Shown here: positions 23,934 through 31,936 of the stretch, piece by piece
Position numbering within the stretch: the stretch's first letter is position 1
How the letters are laid out: each line of letters starts with the position of its first letter
Source: Actinomycetes bacterium
Lineage (GTDB): Bacteria; Actinomycetota; Acidimicrobiia; Acidimicrobiales; Bog-793
Length of the DNA stretch: 38,532 bases
Direction: 5' to 3'
NCBI GenBank assembly: GCA_021809425.1
Contig: JAKBAA010000002.1
Coordinates: 67,634 to 106,165, forward strand
Program-made: the position numbers and the translations under genes
The notes under the pieces: model-generated
What the model was told of the DNA's origin: nothing
What the model saw: the letters and a program-made list of their open reading frames with translations, nothing else
The model's database searches: none

Positions 23934-24544
23934 CGGCGCCGGAGACGGCTGGCGGCGAGGATGCGCGCTCGAGCTCGTTCCTGGAGGCGCTCGACGGTGG
24001 CGCCGAGCGCGTCGTCGGACGCTGGCGCGGCCGGCGCGGGGCAGATCTCCTCTTCTACGGCGCCTCGGCGGCCGGGGAGTTCAGCCTCGTATGGATCGCC
24101 CTTGCGCTGTGGCGGGGGTGGCGACGCGCGCCGCGAGACGTCGCCGCCGCGAGACGGGCGGTCGTGGCGGCCGTCGTCGAGTCGCTGGCCGTGAACGGTG
24201 CGCTGAAGGCGCTGATCCGCCGGGAGCGACCCGTGGCACCGGTGCACCATCCGCTCCCGTTCCGCCAGCCGCTCACCTCGAGCTTCCCGTCGGGCCACGC
24301 CAGCGCAGCCTTCTGCGCCGCCACCCTGCTGGCGGAGGGTGAGCGGGCGGCCCCCGGCTACTACGCCCTGGCCGCCGTCGTCGCCACGTCCCGCCTGTAC
24401 GTGCGGATCCACCACGCCTCGGACGTCCTCGGCGGGGCCCTGATCGGCCTCGCCGTCGGGCGCGCCGTGCGCCGGCTGGCGCCGCTCGACGCTCGCCGTG
24501 GCCGGCGGCGGACGGGTACGCGGGCGGGGGCGCCGAACCCGTAG
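23930..24544 (+). CDS. PAP2-family membrane phosphatase
   Basis: Phosphatidic acid phosphatase type 2 fold protein, 204 residues, probably in the membrane. The three catalytic motifs are present: K-x6-RP as KALIRRERP, PSGH as FPSGHAS, and SR-x5-H-x3-D as SRLYVRIHHASD. Family members dephosphorylate lipid phosphates such as undecaprenyl-pyrophosphate or phosphatidyl compounds. GTG 23930 is inferred from the GTGA overlap with the nuclease; an ATG at 23909 lies inside the nuclease gene. Part of a tightly packed plus-strand operon. Confidence 0.9.
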   Translation: MTAPETAGGEDARSSSFLEALDGGAERVVGRWRGRRGADLLFYGASAAGEFSLVWIALALWRGWRRAPRDVAAARRAVVAAVVESLAVNGALKALIRRERPVAPVHHPLPFRQPLTSSFPSGHASAAFCAATLLAEGERAAPGYYALAAVVATSRLYVRIHHASDVLGGALIGLAVGRAVRRLAPLDARRGRRRTGTRAGAPNP

Positions 24545-24561
24545 CATGCCGGTCGTCCTTC

Positions 24562-24581
24562 CGCGTCCGGCGGCGGACGCG
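24562..24581. terminator. Stem-loop between PAP2 and purE
   Basis: CGCGTCCG (24562-24569) and CGGACGCG (24574-24581) form a perfect 8-bp stem with loop GCGG, 17 nt after the PAP2 stop and about 56 nt before purE. It could terminate the upstream operon or act in the purE leader; no T-tract. Confidence 0.5.
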
Positions 24582-24637
24582 CCGCCGGGCAGGCGCCGGG
24601 AGCCCGTTGGGCAAAGAGGAAAGAAGACGGACACGCC

Positions 24638-25129
24638 ATGAGCGTCGCCATCGTCATGGGAAGCGACTCGGACGAGCCGGTCATGCGGCAGGCCGCCGAC
24701 GCCCTCGAGGACTTCGGGGTCGACTGGGAGATGCGCGTGCTGTCGGCACACCGCACCCCGGACGACGCCATCGCCTTCGCCCGCTCGGCTCGTGCACGCG
24801 GCGTGCAGGTGATCATCGCCGGCGCAGGCGGCGCCGCCCACCTGCCCGGGGTGCTCGCTGCCGTGACGACCCTTCCGGTCATCGGCGTGCCGATCGCCCT
24901 CAAGACGCTCGACGGTCTCGATTCGCTGCTCTCGATCGTCCAGATGCCGCGCGGCATCCCGGTCGCCACCGTGTCGGTCGACGGTTCCCGCAACGCCGGC
25001 CTGCTCGCCGTGCGCATGCTGGGGGTGGCCGACGAGCACCTCGCAGGTGAGATCGAGCGCTTCCAGGAGCGGATGGCGGCAGAGGTGCGGGCAAAGGATG
25101 CCGCCATGCAGGAGCGGCTCGGTCGCTGA
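24638..25129 (+). CDS. purE: PurE, N5-carboxyaminoimidazole ribonucleotide mutase
   Basis: Class I PurE of 163 residues, which converts N5-CAIR to 4-carboxy-AIR in de novo purine synthesis. Signatures: MGSDSD (7-12), SAHRTP (36-41), GAGGAAHLPG and SLLSIVQMPRGIPVATV. This class needs PurK to make N5-CAIR; purK is usually adjacent but not seen in the window. ATG 24638 is preceded by the purine-rich AGAGGAAAGAAG. Confidence 0.96.
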   Translation: MSVAIVMGSDSDEPVMRQAADALEDFGVDWEMRVLSAHRTPDDAIAFARSARARGVQVIIAGAGGAAHLPGVLAAVTTLPVIGVPIALKTLDGLDSLLSIVQMPRGIPVATVSVDGSRNAGLLAVRMLGVADEHLAGEIERFQERMAAEVRAKDAAMQERLGR

Positions 25130-25151
25130 CCGACGCTCGGCCACGGACGGC

Positions 25152-25157
25152 TACCCT
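25152..25157 (+). promoter_or_regulatory. -10-like element of the YdjC/ChbG-family gene
   Basis: TACCCT lies 8 nt before ATG 25166; the same motif and spacing type as at 20595. Confidence 0.45.
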
Positions 25158-25165
25158 GCCGAGCG

Positions 25166-26017
25166 ATGTCACCAGCTCGACGTGCGGCGCCGGCACTGCT
25201 CGGTGAGGGCGAGCGTGCGGTCGTCGTCTGCCTCGACGACCTCGGCTTCTCCCACGGCGCCAACGGGGCGATCTACGAAGCGCTGCGCGGCGGCGGTGCA
25301 AGCTCTGCCGGTCTGATGGTCCCGGCGCCGTGGGCGCGCGGTGCCGCCGCCGCCTACCGCGGCGAGGACGTCGGGGTCCACCTGACCCTGAACGCCGAGC
25401 TCGACCTCTACCGGTGGGGTCCGCTCACCCACGCCCCCTCGCTGCTGGACGGCGACGGCGGGTTTCCCCGCACCGTGCACGACGCCTGGGAGCACGCCGA
25501 CCTCGACGAGGTCCGGCGGGAGTGGCGCGCCCAGATCGAGCGGGCGATCTACTGGGGCTTCGACGTCAGCCACCTCGCCGCCCACCTCCACTCGGTCACC
25601 GAGCGCCCCGAGTTCCTCGACGTCTACCTCGACCTCGCCGAGGAGTTCCGCCTGCCCGTGCGCCTGCCTTCGGCGGGCGAGGAGGCACGGCTCGGCTTCC
25701 CCGTGCGCGACCTGGCCGGCGAGCGTGGCGTCCTCGCCCCCGAGCGCATGGTCGGCGCCGAGGGTCTCGTCGACCTCGAGGGGCCGGCCGTCGCCGCCTG
25801 GCTCCACGCGCTGCCGCCCGGGCTCACCGAGGTCCGGCTGCAGCCGGCACCCGACACGGCCGACCTGCGCGCCGCCCTGCCCGGCGGATGGATGGCCCGC
25901 GTCGCCCACCAGCGCCTCGTCGCCCCGGGCGGCCCGCTCGCCACGGCGCTCGCCTCCACCGGGATCCCGCTCGTCGGCTACCGGGCGCTCCGGGCGCTGA
26001 TGCGCTCGGAGACCTGA
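25166..26017 (+). CDS. YdjC/ChbG-family carbohydrate deacetylase
   Basis: A 283-residue protein of the ChbG/HpnK (YdjC) family, metal-dependent deacetylases acting on N-acetylated oligosaccharides or hopanoid precursors. Visible: the metal Asp pair at D24/D25 in VCLDDLGFSHGAN (family NADDFG), GVHLTLN with a ligand His (H72), and the HLAAHLHSV segment near 135-140. No signal peptide, so cytoplasmic. Substrate unknown; HpnK itself acts in hopanoid synthesis but no hopanoid genes are near. No ribosome site; a TACCCT hexamer is just upstream. Confidence 0.87.
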   Translation: MSPARRAAPALLGEGERAVVVCLDDLGFSHGANGAIYEALRGGGASSAGLMVPAPWARGAAAAYRGEDVGVHLTLNAELDLYRWGPLTHAPSLLDGDGGFPRTVHDAWEHADLDEVRREWRAQIERAIYWGFDVSHLAAHLHSVTERPEFLDVYLDLAEEFRLPVRLPSAGEEARLGFPVRDLAGERGVLAPERMVGAEGLVDLEGPAVAAWLHALPPGLTEVRLQPAPDTADLRAALPGGWMARVAHQRLVAPGGPLATALASTGIPLVGYRALRALMRSET

Positions 26018-26054
26018 CCGCCCGGCGGTCGATCCCTCCGCCTCGCCCTGGCCC

Positions 26055-26070
26055 GTCCGGGTCACCGGAC
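26055..26070. terminator. Possible hairpin between convergent YdjC and NifU-type genes
   Basis: GTCCGG (26055-26060) and CCGGAC (26065-26070) with loop GTCA form a short perfect stem in the convergent interval; another GC-palindrome follows. Weak support. Confidence 0.3.
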
Positions 26071-26138
26071 CCCGGGCCCCGGACCGCCGACCGCCATCGC
26101 CAGGAGCGCCGGGCGCCGTCTTCCGGCCGGCCCGGCTA

Positions 26139-26666
26139 CTACTCGAAGCGCGGCACGTACGCGCCGCGACCGAGCGCGGCGCTCTCGAACGGGTCGAGCG
26201 AATCGTCCACGCCGCCACGCACCTCCCGCACCCACGGCAGGCGCTCGCGCAGGAGCCGCTCGACGCCGCCCTGCAGAGTGGACGACGAGATGGCACACGA
26301 CCCGCACGCTCCCTCCAGGCGCACCTCGACGATGCCCGCCACGTAGTCGGCGTCCACGAGGGCAAGGTCGCCGCCGTCCATCTGCACGGCGGGGCGCATC
26401 AGATCGAGCACGTCCTCGAGCGCCGCCTTCCGGGCGTCGAGCTCTGCCGGGTCGAGCCCTGCAGCGTCCAGCCCTGCCCCGTCGAGCCCTGCCCCGTCGA
26501 GTGGGTCGATCTCGGCCGGCACCGCCGCCTCGGGCACCGCCGCCTCGGGCACCGCCGCTCGCTCGACGGGAGCACCGCCGCCCGGCACGGTCGGCGCCCC
26601 GTCCGGCTCGCCGACGAGCGCCGCCTCCTCGTTGGCCCCGCCGGCCTGCCATCGCCCGAAGCGCAC
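26139..26666 (-). CDS. NifU C-terminal-type Fe-S cluster scaffold protein
   Basis: A 175-residue protein. Residues about 78-150 form a NifU C-terminal (Nfu) domain with the CxxC cluster motif at C121-x2-C124 in EGACGSCAISSSTLQ, preceded by RPAVQMDGGD. It likely carries and delivers Fe-S clusters to apo-proteins. The N-terminal ~75 residues are low-complexity linker: repeated AVPEAAVPEA and four GAGLD-like pentads, encoded by 15-bp DNA repeats. GTG 26666 has GGGAGA upstream; the frame is open beyond it, but that stretch is not family-like. Divergent from pabC. Confidence 0.88.
   Translation of the reverse strand: MRFGRWQAGGANEEAALVGEPDGAPTVPGGGAPVERAAVPEAAVPEAAVPAEIDPLDGAGLDGAGLDAAGLDPAELDARKAALEDVLDLMRPAVQMDGGDLALVDADYVAGIVEVRLEGACGSCAISSSTLQGGVERLLRERLPWVREVRGGVDDSLDPFESAALGRGAYVPRFE
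26453..26560. repeat. Two 15-bp-unit tandem repeats inside the nifU-type gene
   Basis: Around 26453-26505, about four units related to CGTCGAGCCCTGCCC encode LDGAG-type pentads; around 26520-26560, two to three units of CACCGCCGCCTCGGG encode EAAVP pentads. Coding microsatellites that only lengthen the linker. Confidence 0.7.
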
Positions 26667-26806
26667 GCGGTTCTCCCTGCTCGCTGCCCGACCTCGTAGG
26701 ATCGCCCCGTGGGCGTCCGTTCGATGATACGGCCAAGGTGGGCCGCGCCCGGCAGGGCGACGGCACCGGTGGGGAGTGCCGCAACGACACCGGCAGAGGG
26801 AGCGTC

Positions 26807-27637
26807 GTGGCGCTCGTCTATCTGAACGGCGCCCTCCTCGACGGAGGGGTGGCGACCATCTCGGTGCACGACCACGGCCTCGTCGTCGGCGACGGCGTGT
26901 TCGAGACCGCCCTCGTGCTCGGCGGACGCCCGTTCGCCCTTGCGCGACACCTGGATCGCCTCGAGCGCAGCGCCGCCGGCCTCGGGCTGGTGCTCCCAGA
27001 CCGCGAGGAGCTCGCGGCGGCGGTCGTCCAGGTGGCGGCCTCGCTCCCGAGCCCCCGGGCACGCCTGCGCTGCACGGTCACCTCCGGGCCGGGCCCGCTG
27101 GGCTCGGCGCGGGGCGGCGGCCCACCGACCGTCGTCGTCGCCGTCGACGAGGACGACCCGGCACCGCCGACCGTGCCGGTCGCCCGCGTCCCATGGACCC
27201 GCAACGAGCACGGCCCGCTCGCCGGGCTGAAGACGATCTCGTACGCCGGCAACGCCCGCGCGCTTGCCCACGCCGCCGCCCGTGGCGCCAGCGAGGCCAT
27301 CTTCGCCAACACGGCCGGGCAGCTGTGCGAGGGCACCGGGTCCAACGTCTTCGTCGTCCTCGACGGCACGCTCGTCACCCCGACGCTCGCCTCGGGCTGC
27401 CTCGACGGGGTGACGCGAGCGCTCGTGCTCGAGCGCTTCGGCGGCCTCGAGCGCGACGTGCCCGTCGAGGCCCTCGAAGCGGCCAGCGAGGCGTTCCTCA
27501 CCTCGACGCTGCGAGGCGTGCAGGCCATCGTCGCCGTCGACGGTCGACCCGTCGCCGGACCGGGGCCGGTCACCTCGGCGGCGGCGGCGGCGTACGAGGC
27601 GCTCCTCCTCGCGGGCCTTCCCGAGGACGCCGCCTAG
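26807..27637 (+). CDS. pabC: Class IV PLP aminotransferase (4-amino-4-deoxychorismate lyase-like)
   Basis: A 276-residue fold-type IV PLP enzyme. The PLP lysine is K142 in GLKTISYAGN. HDHGLVVGDGVFET (21-34) and LCEGTGSNVFVV near 180-195 are family signatures. Proteins of this length with HGLxxGDGVFET are usually aminodeoxychorismate lyase (PabC) for folate, but branched-chain or D-amino-acid aminotransferases share the fold, so specificity is inferred. GTG 26807 has GAGGGAG upstream. It converges with the luciferase-like gene, whose stop overlaps its end by 4 nt. Confidence 0.8.
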   Translation: MALVYLNGALLDGGVATISVHDHGLVVGDGVFETALVLGGRPFALARHLDRLERSAAGLGLVLPDREELAAAVVQVAASLPSPRARLRCTVTSGPGPLGSARGGGPPTVVVAVDEDDPAPPTVPVARVPWTRNEHGPLAGLKTISYAGNARALAHAAARGASEAIFANTAGQLCEGTGSNVFVVLDGTLVTPTLASGCLDGVTRALVLERFGGLERDVPVEALEAASEAFLTSTLRGVQAIVAVDGRPVAGPGPVTSAAAAAYEALLLAGLPEDAA

Positions 27638-28479
27638 CCCAGCGTCGTCAAGCCGCTCCTGCGACGGGGCACACGGGCACCACCTCGGCCACCCGGAGGG
27701 CCGAGGACCGCGACGACGCCCGGCGCAGGTGGCGGAACGTCCGTCGTCCCGGCGGGACCTCGTGGCGCGGCGCGCAGCTCGAGCACCGGCGGACCGCTGC
27801 GGGCCGACCCGACGGGGCCCGCTCCCGATGCCGCTCCCGATGCCGAGGCGGGGGCGCCGGGCGGCGCCAGGCGGTCGACGAGCACCAGTTCGGGCGGCGG
27901 CGACCAGGCGGCAACGGCGGCGAGCACCCCGTCCGCCGGACGACCGAGGGCAACGGCGATCGGCGGCGGCACCGGCCGGCGCGGCTCGTTCCAGGCGGCC
28001 CGGACGGCGAGGCGCCGCCCGGTCACCGTCGCGGCCGGCGTCGCCAGCATCGCCGCCACGATCGCCAGCGCCTCCGCCAGGTCATCGATCGAGGCCACAC
28101 CAGGTGGCTCGGCCGACGCCGGCGCGTCCGGTTCCCCACCGAACGAACCTGAAGGAGCGAGGACGAGGACGGCCCGCCCGGCGCTGCAGACGTCGAGTGT
28201 CGCGAACGCCTTCGCGACGAGGGAGACGGGTCGCTCCCCGATCGAGACGATCGCCCCGAGGCGGATCGCCGAGGTCGCTGCCGCACAGGCCCCGAGCAGG
28301 GTGAACGGGTCGAACGAACGCCACCGACCCTCGTCGGCGCGAGGCCGACCGTCGAGCACCAGGGCATCGAAGCCACGCTGCTCGGCCGCCTGCGCCGTCG
28401 CCAACACCTCCTCGAGCGCCTGCCCCGCTTCCCCGGCGGTGCCCGCAGGGACCAGCAGGCCGGTACGGGGCAGCGCCAC
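27634..28479 (-). CDS. Luciferase-like flavin-dependent monooxygenase family protein
   Basis: A 281-residue protein of the bacterial luciferase-like/F420-FMN monooxygenase fold. ALEEVLATAQAAEQRGFDAL, SFDPFTLLGACAAATSAIRLGAIV and PVSLVAKAFATLDVCSAGR follow the family order. The C-terminal part is Pro/Ala/Gly-rich and shorter than in many members, so activity is not certain. GTG 28479 lies one base after the dprA stop, so the gene is the last of a comM-dprA operon. Substrate unknown. Confidence 0.75.
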   Translation of the reverse strand: MALPRTGLLVPAGTAGEAGQALEEVLATAQAAEQRGFDALVLDGRPRADEGRWRSFDPFTLLGACAAATSAIRLGAIVSIGERPVSLVAKAFATLDVCSAGRAVLVLAPSGSFGGEPDAPASAEPPGVASIDDLAEALAIVAAMLATPAATVTGRRLAVRAAWNEPRRPVPPPIAVALGRPADGVLAAVAAWSPPPELVLVDRLAPPGAPASASGAASGAGPVGSARSGPPVLELRAAPRGPAGTTDVPPPAPGVVAVLGPPGGRGGARVPRRRSGLTTLG

Positions 28480-28480
28480 G

Positions 28481-29806
28481 TCAGGGTTGTAGTCGATCGG
28501 CGCACCGGACGTGGCCGCGCTCGGGTGCGCGCAGGTAGCCGCCGACGGCGCGGCGTGCGTGACCGCCGTCGACGAGCCGCTCGAGGGCGGCCGCCACGAT
28601 CGGCAGCGACAGCCCGCTGACGGCGAGCACACGGTCGAGGTGGACCGTCAACTCCTCGTCGAGCGCTGCGAGCACGGCGCCGTCCACCCCGTCGGGGGCC
28701 GGTCGACGATCGTCGACGACGCCCACCGGGCGCGCCCCACCGCCGACCCGGACGGCCGGCGCTCCGCTGACGGCGAGCACGGCCAGCACGTCCTCCACCT
28801 GGCGTACGACGTGGGCACCGTCGAGCAGCAGGGCGTTCGACCCGCGCGAGCTCGGACTGTGCACCGAGCCCGGCACCGCGCCCACCGCCACGCCCACCTC
28901 GAGGGCCGCCTCGACGGCGTGCATCGCCCCGCCCGTCGTGTGCGCCTCCACGACGACGAGCGCGTCGGCGCTGCGGCCGAGCATCCCGTTGCGGTGAGGG
29001 AAGCGCCAGCGCTCGGGGCGGGCGCCGACGCGGGCGTCGGACAGGACGCGCCCCCCGCCCTCGACGACCGCCTGCCATGCGCCCGGCGGCTGGCGCTGGT
29101 CGACCCCGGCCGCCGCGAGCGCGCTGAGCGGCCCGCCGCCGCGCAGCGCACCGGCTCGCACCGCCGCGTCGATGCCCGCCTCGAGCGTCGTGACGACCTC
29201 GACCCCGGCTGCAGCGAGACCTTCGGCCAGGCACGAGGCGACCCGCTCGCCATACGCCGTGGAGCTCCGCGTGCCCGTCAGCGCGACGCACGGTGCGCCA
29301 CCGCCGGGCCAGGCGGACGACGGCGCATCCGCACCTGCGGCCCCGGCCGGCCGGGCACCCGCGCACCACAGCACGACGGGCGCGCCCGGCCGGCGGGCGA
29401 GGGGGGCCGGGAACGCGTCGTCGCCGGCCACGAGCACCTCGATCCCCTGGCGCGCCCACCCCTCGACGAGGTCCTCGGGTCGCGTCGCCGCAGCCGCCTC
29501 GTGCCACCGGGCCACCAGTCGCTCGAGGCGAGCCGTCGTCGCGCCCGACCGGCGTGCCCCGCCGGCCGCGAGCGCCGCCGCGCGCACGTCGCCCCGTGCG
29601 AGCGCCCGCCAGGCGGCGCGGGGACCGTCCGGCCCGCACAGTGACCACAGGCGCCTCGGCGTCATCGCCGCGAGCCCGCACAGCGCCGCCAGCTCGCGCC
29701 GCTCCTCCGTCCGCCAGGCGTCCGGAACGCCGGCACCTGCCGTGACGCCGCCAGCCAGCGGCACGACCCTGCCGGCGCCGGGATCGGGTGCGGTCGCCAC
29801 CGTCAT
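28481..29806 (-). CDS. dprA: DprA/Smf-family protein (divergent)
   Basis: A 441-residue DprA-type Rossmann protein that in competent bacteria loads RecA on incoming single-stranded DNA. Residues about 40-110 form a helical N-terminal region. The Rossmann core (about 115-345) includes VALTGTRSSTAYG, GIDAAVRAGAL, RWRFPHRNGMLG and VPGSVHSPSSRGSNALL. A C-terminal winged-helix (DprA_WH, about 370-430) follows. Several positions differ from typical DprA: the usual ARGID is EAGID, and FPxRNRIIAGLS is FPHRNGMLGRSA. ATG 29806 overlaps the comM stop (ATGA). Confidence 0.88.
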   Translation of the reverse strand: MTVATAPDPGAGRVVPLAGGVTAGAGVPDAWRTEERRELAALCGLAAMTPRRLWSLCGPDGPRAAWRALARGDVRAAALAAGGARRSGATTARLERLVARWHEAAAATRPEDLVEGWARQGIEVLVAGDDAFPAPLARRPGAPVVLWCAGARPAGAAGADAPSSAWPGGGAPCVALTGTRSSTAYGERVASCLAEGLAAAGVEVVTTLEAGIDAAVRAGALRGGGPLSALAAAGVDQRQPPGAWQAVVEGGGRVLSDARVGARPERWRFPHRNGMLGRSADALVVVEAHTTGGAMHAVEAALEVGVAVGAVPGSVHSPSSRGSNALLLDGAHVVRQVEDVLAVLAVSGAPAVRVGGGARPVGVVDDRRPAPDGVDGAVLAALDEELTVHLDRVLAVSGLSLPIVAAALERLVDGGHARRAVGGYLRAPERGHVRCADRLQP

Positions 29807-31329
29807 GCCGGGACCGTCCAGGTGCGCAGCAACGTCGCCGCGCCGCGCAGCTCGAGCGCGGCCGCCACGTGCGACTCGCCGACCGCTTCCGCCGCACCGT
29901 CGAGATCGGCGATCGTGCGGGCGACCCGCCACACGCGGCCGAGGCCGCGCGGGGTGAGCTCGCCGCCCGCCAGCCGGCGGCGCAGCAGCGCCCGGGCCGC
30001 GTCGTCGAGCGGTGCGAGCACCTCGAGCTCCGCCGTCGGGAGGGCCGCGTTCGAGCACACCCCGCGCGCTGCCGCCCGCGCCCGGGCCGCGGCCACCCGG
30101 GCGGCGACCGCGGCAGTGGCCTCCGGGGTGCCGCTGTGTGACAGCAGGGCGTCCGGCTCCGGCGGTGACAGCACCACCTGCACGTCGAGGCGGTCCAGCA
30201 ACGGCCCGGACAGCCGCCGGAGATAGCGGGCGCGGCTGGCGGGCGTGCACCGGCAGGCGCCGGCGTGGACCCCCCAGCCGCACGGGCACGGGTTGGTCGC
30301 TCCGACCAGGAGGAACCGTGCCGGCAGGTCGACCGACTCTCTCGCACGCGCCACCCGCACCATGCCGTCCTCCAGCGGCTGGCGGAGGGCGTCGAGCACC
30401 GCCGCCGGGAACTCGCCGAGCTCGTCGAGAAAGAGCACACCGTTCGTCGCGAGGCTGGCCTCTCCGGGACGGATGGTGGCCGTCCCGCCGCCGAGCAGCG
30501 CGACCGGCGTCGTCGCGTGGTGGGGTGCCCGGAACGGCGGGCGGCGTAGCAGTCCCGAGCCGGGCGGCCGCATCCCGGCAGCCGAGTGGATCCGGCTCGT
30601 CTCGAGCGCCTCCACGTCGCCGAGCGGCGGCAGCAGGCCCGGAAGCGCCCGGGCCAGCATCGTCTTGCCGGCGCCAGGAGGCCCGACGAGCAGCAGGTGG
30701 TGGCCGCCGGCGGCGGCCACCTCGAGGGCACGGCGGCCGAGCTCCTGGCCGTGCACGCTCGACAGGTCGACGGCGGCCCGGTCGACCGGCGCCGGCGCGC
30801 AGGGGCGGAGCGCCGGCCACGGCCGGCGGCCGTCGAGGGCCTCGAGCAGCTCCCGAAGGTCGCGAGCCGTACGGACGCGGTGGCTCCCTGCCGCCACCGC
30901 ATCCTGCTGCGCGCCCGGCGCTACGACGACCGTGGCGGTGGCCGGGCACGAGGCGACAAGGGCGAACGTGCCCGGCGCCGGGCGCAGCGCCCCGTCCAGG
31001 CCGAGCTCCCCGAGGAACACGCAGCCATCGAGCAGCCGCCCGTCGACCGCCCCGGTCGCGGCGAGCAGCCCGAGCGCCATCGCAAGGTCGAGGCCGGCGC
31101 CAGCCTTGCGGATGCCCGACGGTGCAAGGTTGACGGTCACCCTCCGTAGCGGCCAGGCATGACCGCTCGAGAGCAGCGCCGCGCGCACCCGGTCGCGTGC
31201 CTCGCGACAGGCTGCATCGGGCAGTCCCACGATGGTGAAACCGGGCAGCCCATTCGACACGTGCACCTCGACGGTCACCGAGCGACCGTGGGCGCCGAGC
31301 AGGGTGGCGGAGCGGACGACGGAGAGCAT
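29803..31329 (-). CDS. comM: ComM/YifB-family AAA+ ATPase (Mg-chelatase-like)
   Basis: A 508-residue hexameric helicase of the ComM/YifB family, which promotes branch migration during natural transformation. Order: an N-terminal Lon-like ChlI domain (1-180) with NGLPGFTIVGLPD and VNLAPSGIRKAGAGLDLAMA; the AAA+ module with Walker A GPPGAGKT (216-223), Walker B VLFLDELGEF and the sensor NPCPCGWG; and a C-terminal Mg-chelatase domain. ATG 31329 has the strong site AAGGAGG. Coupled by a 4-nt overlap to dprA. Confidence 0.95.
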   Translation of the reverse strand: MLSVVRSATLLGAHGRSVTVEVHVSNGLPGFTIVGLPDAACREARDRVRAALLSSGHAWPLRRVTVNLAPSGIRKAGAGLDLAMALGLLAATGAVDGRLLDGCVFLGELGLDGALRPAPGTFALVASCPATATVVVAPGAQQDAVAAGSHRVRTARDLRELLEALDGRRPWPALRPCAPAPVDRAAVDLSSVHGQELGRRALEVAAAGGHHLLLVGPPGAGKTMLARALPGLLPPLGDVEALETSRIHSAAGMRPPGSGLLRRPPFRAPHHATTPVALLGGGTATIRPGEASLATNGVLFLDELGEFPAAVLDALRQPLEDGMVRVARARESVDLPARFLLVGATNPCPCGWGVHAGACRCTPASRARYLRRLSGPLLDRLDVQVVLSPPEPDALLSHSGTPEATAAVAARVAAARARAAARGVCSNAALPTAELEVLAPLDDAARALLRRRLAGGELTPRGLGRVWRVARTIADLDGAAEAVGESHVAAALELRGAATLLRTWTVPA

Positions 31330-31503
31330 GCGCGCCTCCTTCGAGTCGGACGACGAGGGCGCAGAGACGCCGAGCGTGGCCGGCGGCAGCGGCCGGCGGC
31401 ACCGCGTGAACCGTAACGGCGGGCTGTCCCACTCCCCTGCCGCCGTTCGCCGCTGCCACCGACCTGGCCGCCGCCCCGGGCGGGCCGGGCGGCGTGGACG
31501 CGG

Positions 31504-31509
31504 GATACT
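31504..31509 (+). promoter_or_regulatory. -10-like element of the small zinc-ribbon gene
   Basis: GATACT ends 7 nt before GTG 31517, with no ribosome site between; compatible with leaderless transcription. Confidence 0.4.
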
Positions 31510-31516
31510 CGACACC

Positions 31517-31768
31517 GTGCAGCGTCGTCCACGTGGCCCGGACCGGCTCGCCCGCTTCGTCGACGACCCGGTGACCGGCGCCACCGCCGAGCTGCGTCCC
31601 GTCCGCGGCGACGCCGCCCACAAGGCCTACCGCTGCCCGGGGTGCAACCAGGGCATCGCCCCGGGCACCACCCACGTCGTCGTCGTCCCGCTGGCCGACG
31701 CGACCCAGCGCCGCCACTGGCACCGTGCCTGCTGGGACCACCGCCATCGTCGCCGACCTGGCCACTGA
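31517..31768 (+). CDS. Small conserved actinobacterial zinc-binding protein
   Basis: An 83-residue protein. KAYRCPGCNQGI provides a Cys pair, and RRHWHRACW provides His/Cys ligands about 35 residues later; the two together look like a small zinc ribbon. A related protein with the same KxYRCPGC...HWHxxCW pattern is widespread in actinobacteria and often sits near DNA-repair or ribosomal operons; function is unknown. GTG 31517 starts 7 nt after a GATACT hexamer. It is divergent from comM. Confidence 0.75.
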   Translation: MQRRPRGPDRLARFVDDPVTGATAELRPVRGDAAHKAYRCPGCNQGIAPGTTHVVVVPLADATQRRHWHRACWDHRHRRRPGH

Positions 31769-31855
31769 GCTGGCCGCGGCGCCGCTCCTCCCCTGCTTGC
31801 GCCTGTGATGAGCCTGTGAGCTGGGAAAAGGCGAGGTTCGTGGCGGCTGGCCGGC

Positions 31856-31861
31856 TAGAGT
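31856..31861 (+). promoter_or_regulatory. -10-like element upstream of the DUF2510 gene
   Basis: TAGAGT ends 9 nt before ATG 31871 and 55 nt before GTG 31917; no clear -35 was found. Confidence 0.4.
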
Positions 31862-31870
31862 GTCAGTTCG

Positions 31871-31936
31871 ATGACGACGCGCTGTGCGGGCTCGTCCCGC
31901 GGCGAGAAGGAGCGGCGTGCTCACCCTGCTCGGTAA
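31871..31936 (+). other. Possible leader peptide ORF overlapping the DUF2510 gene start
   Basis: A 21-codon ORF (starting [10 protein letters not shown], ending in TAA) begins 9 nt after a TAGAGT hexamer, as a leaderless message would, and ends 17 nt inside the downstream gene in another frame. It could be a regulatory upstream ORF or chance. It contains one Cys and seven basic residues. Confidence 0.25.

Noticed and set aside
24545-24637. Purine riboswitch upstream of purE
   Set aside because: Only a simple 8-bp stem-loop; no three-way junction or conserved aptamer core recognised.
28023-30902. 959-codon minus-strand open frame over dprA and comM
   Set aside because: Out of frame with the recognised DprA and ComM; Arg/Ser/Trp-rich shadow.
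31232-31516. Upstream extension of the zinc-ribbon gene to 31232
   Set aside because: Extension lies antisense to the start of comM and has no family-like sequence; GTG 31517 after a -10-like hexamer fits better.
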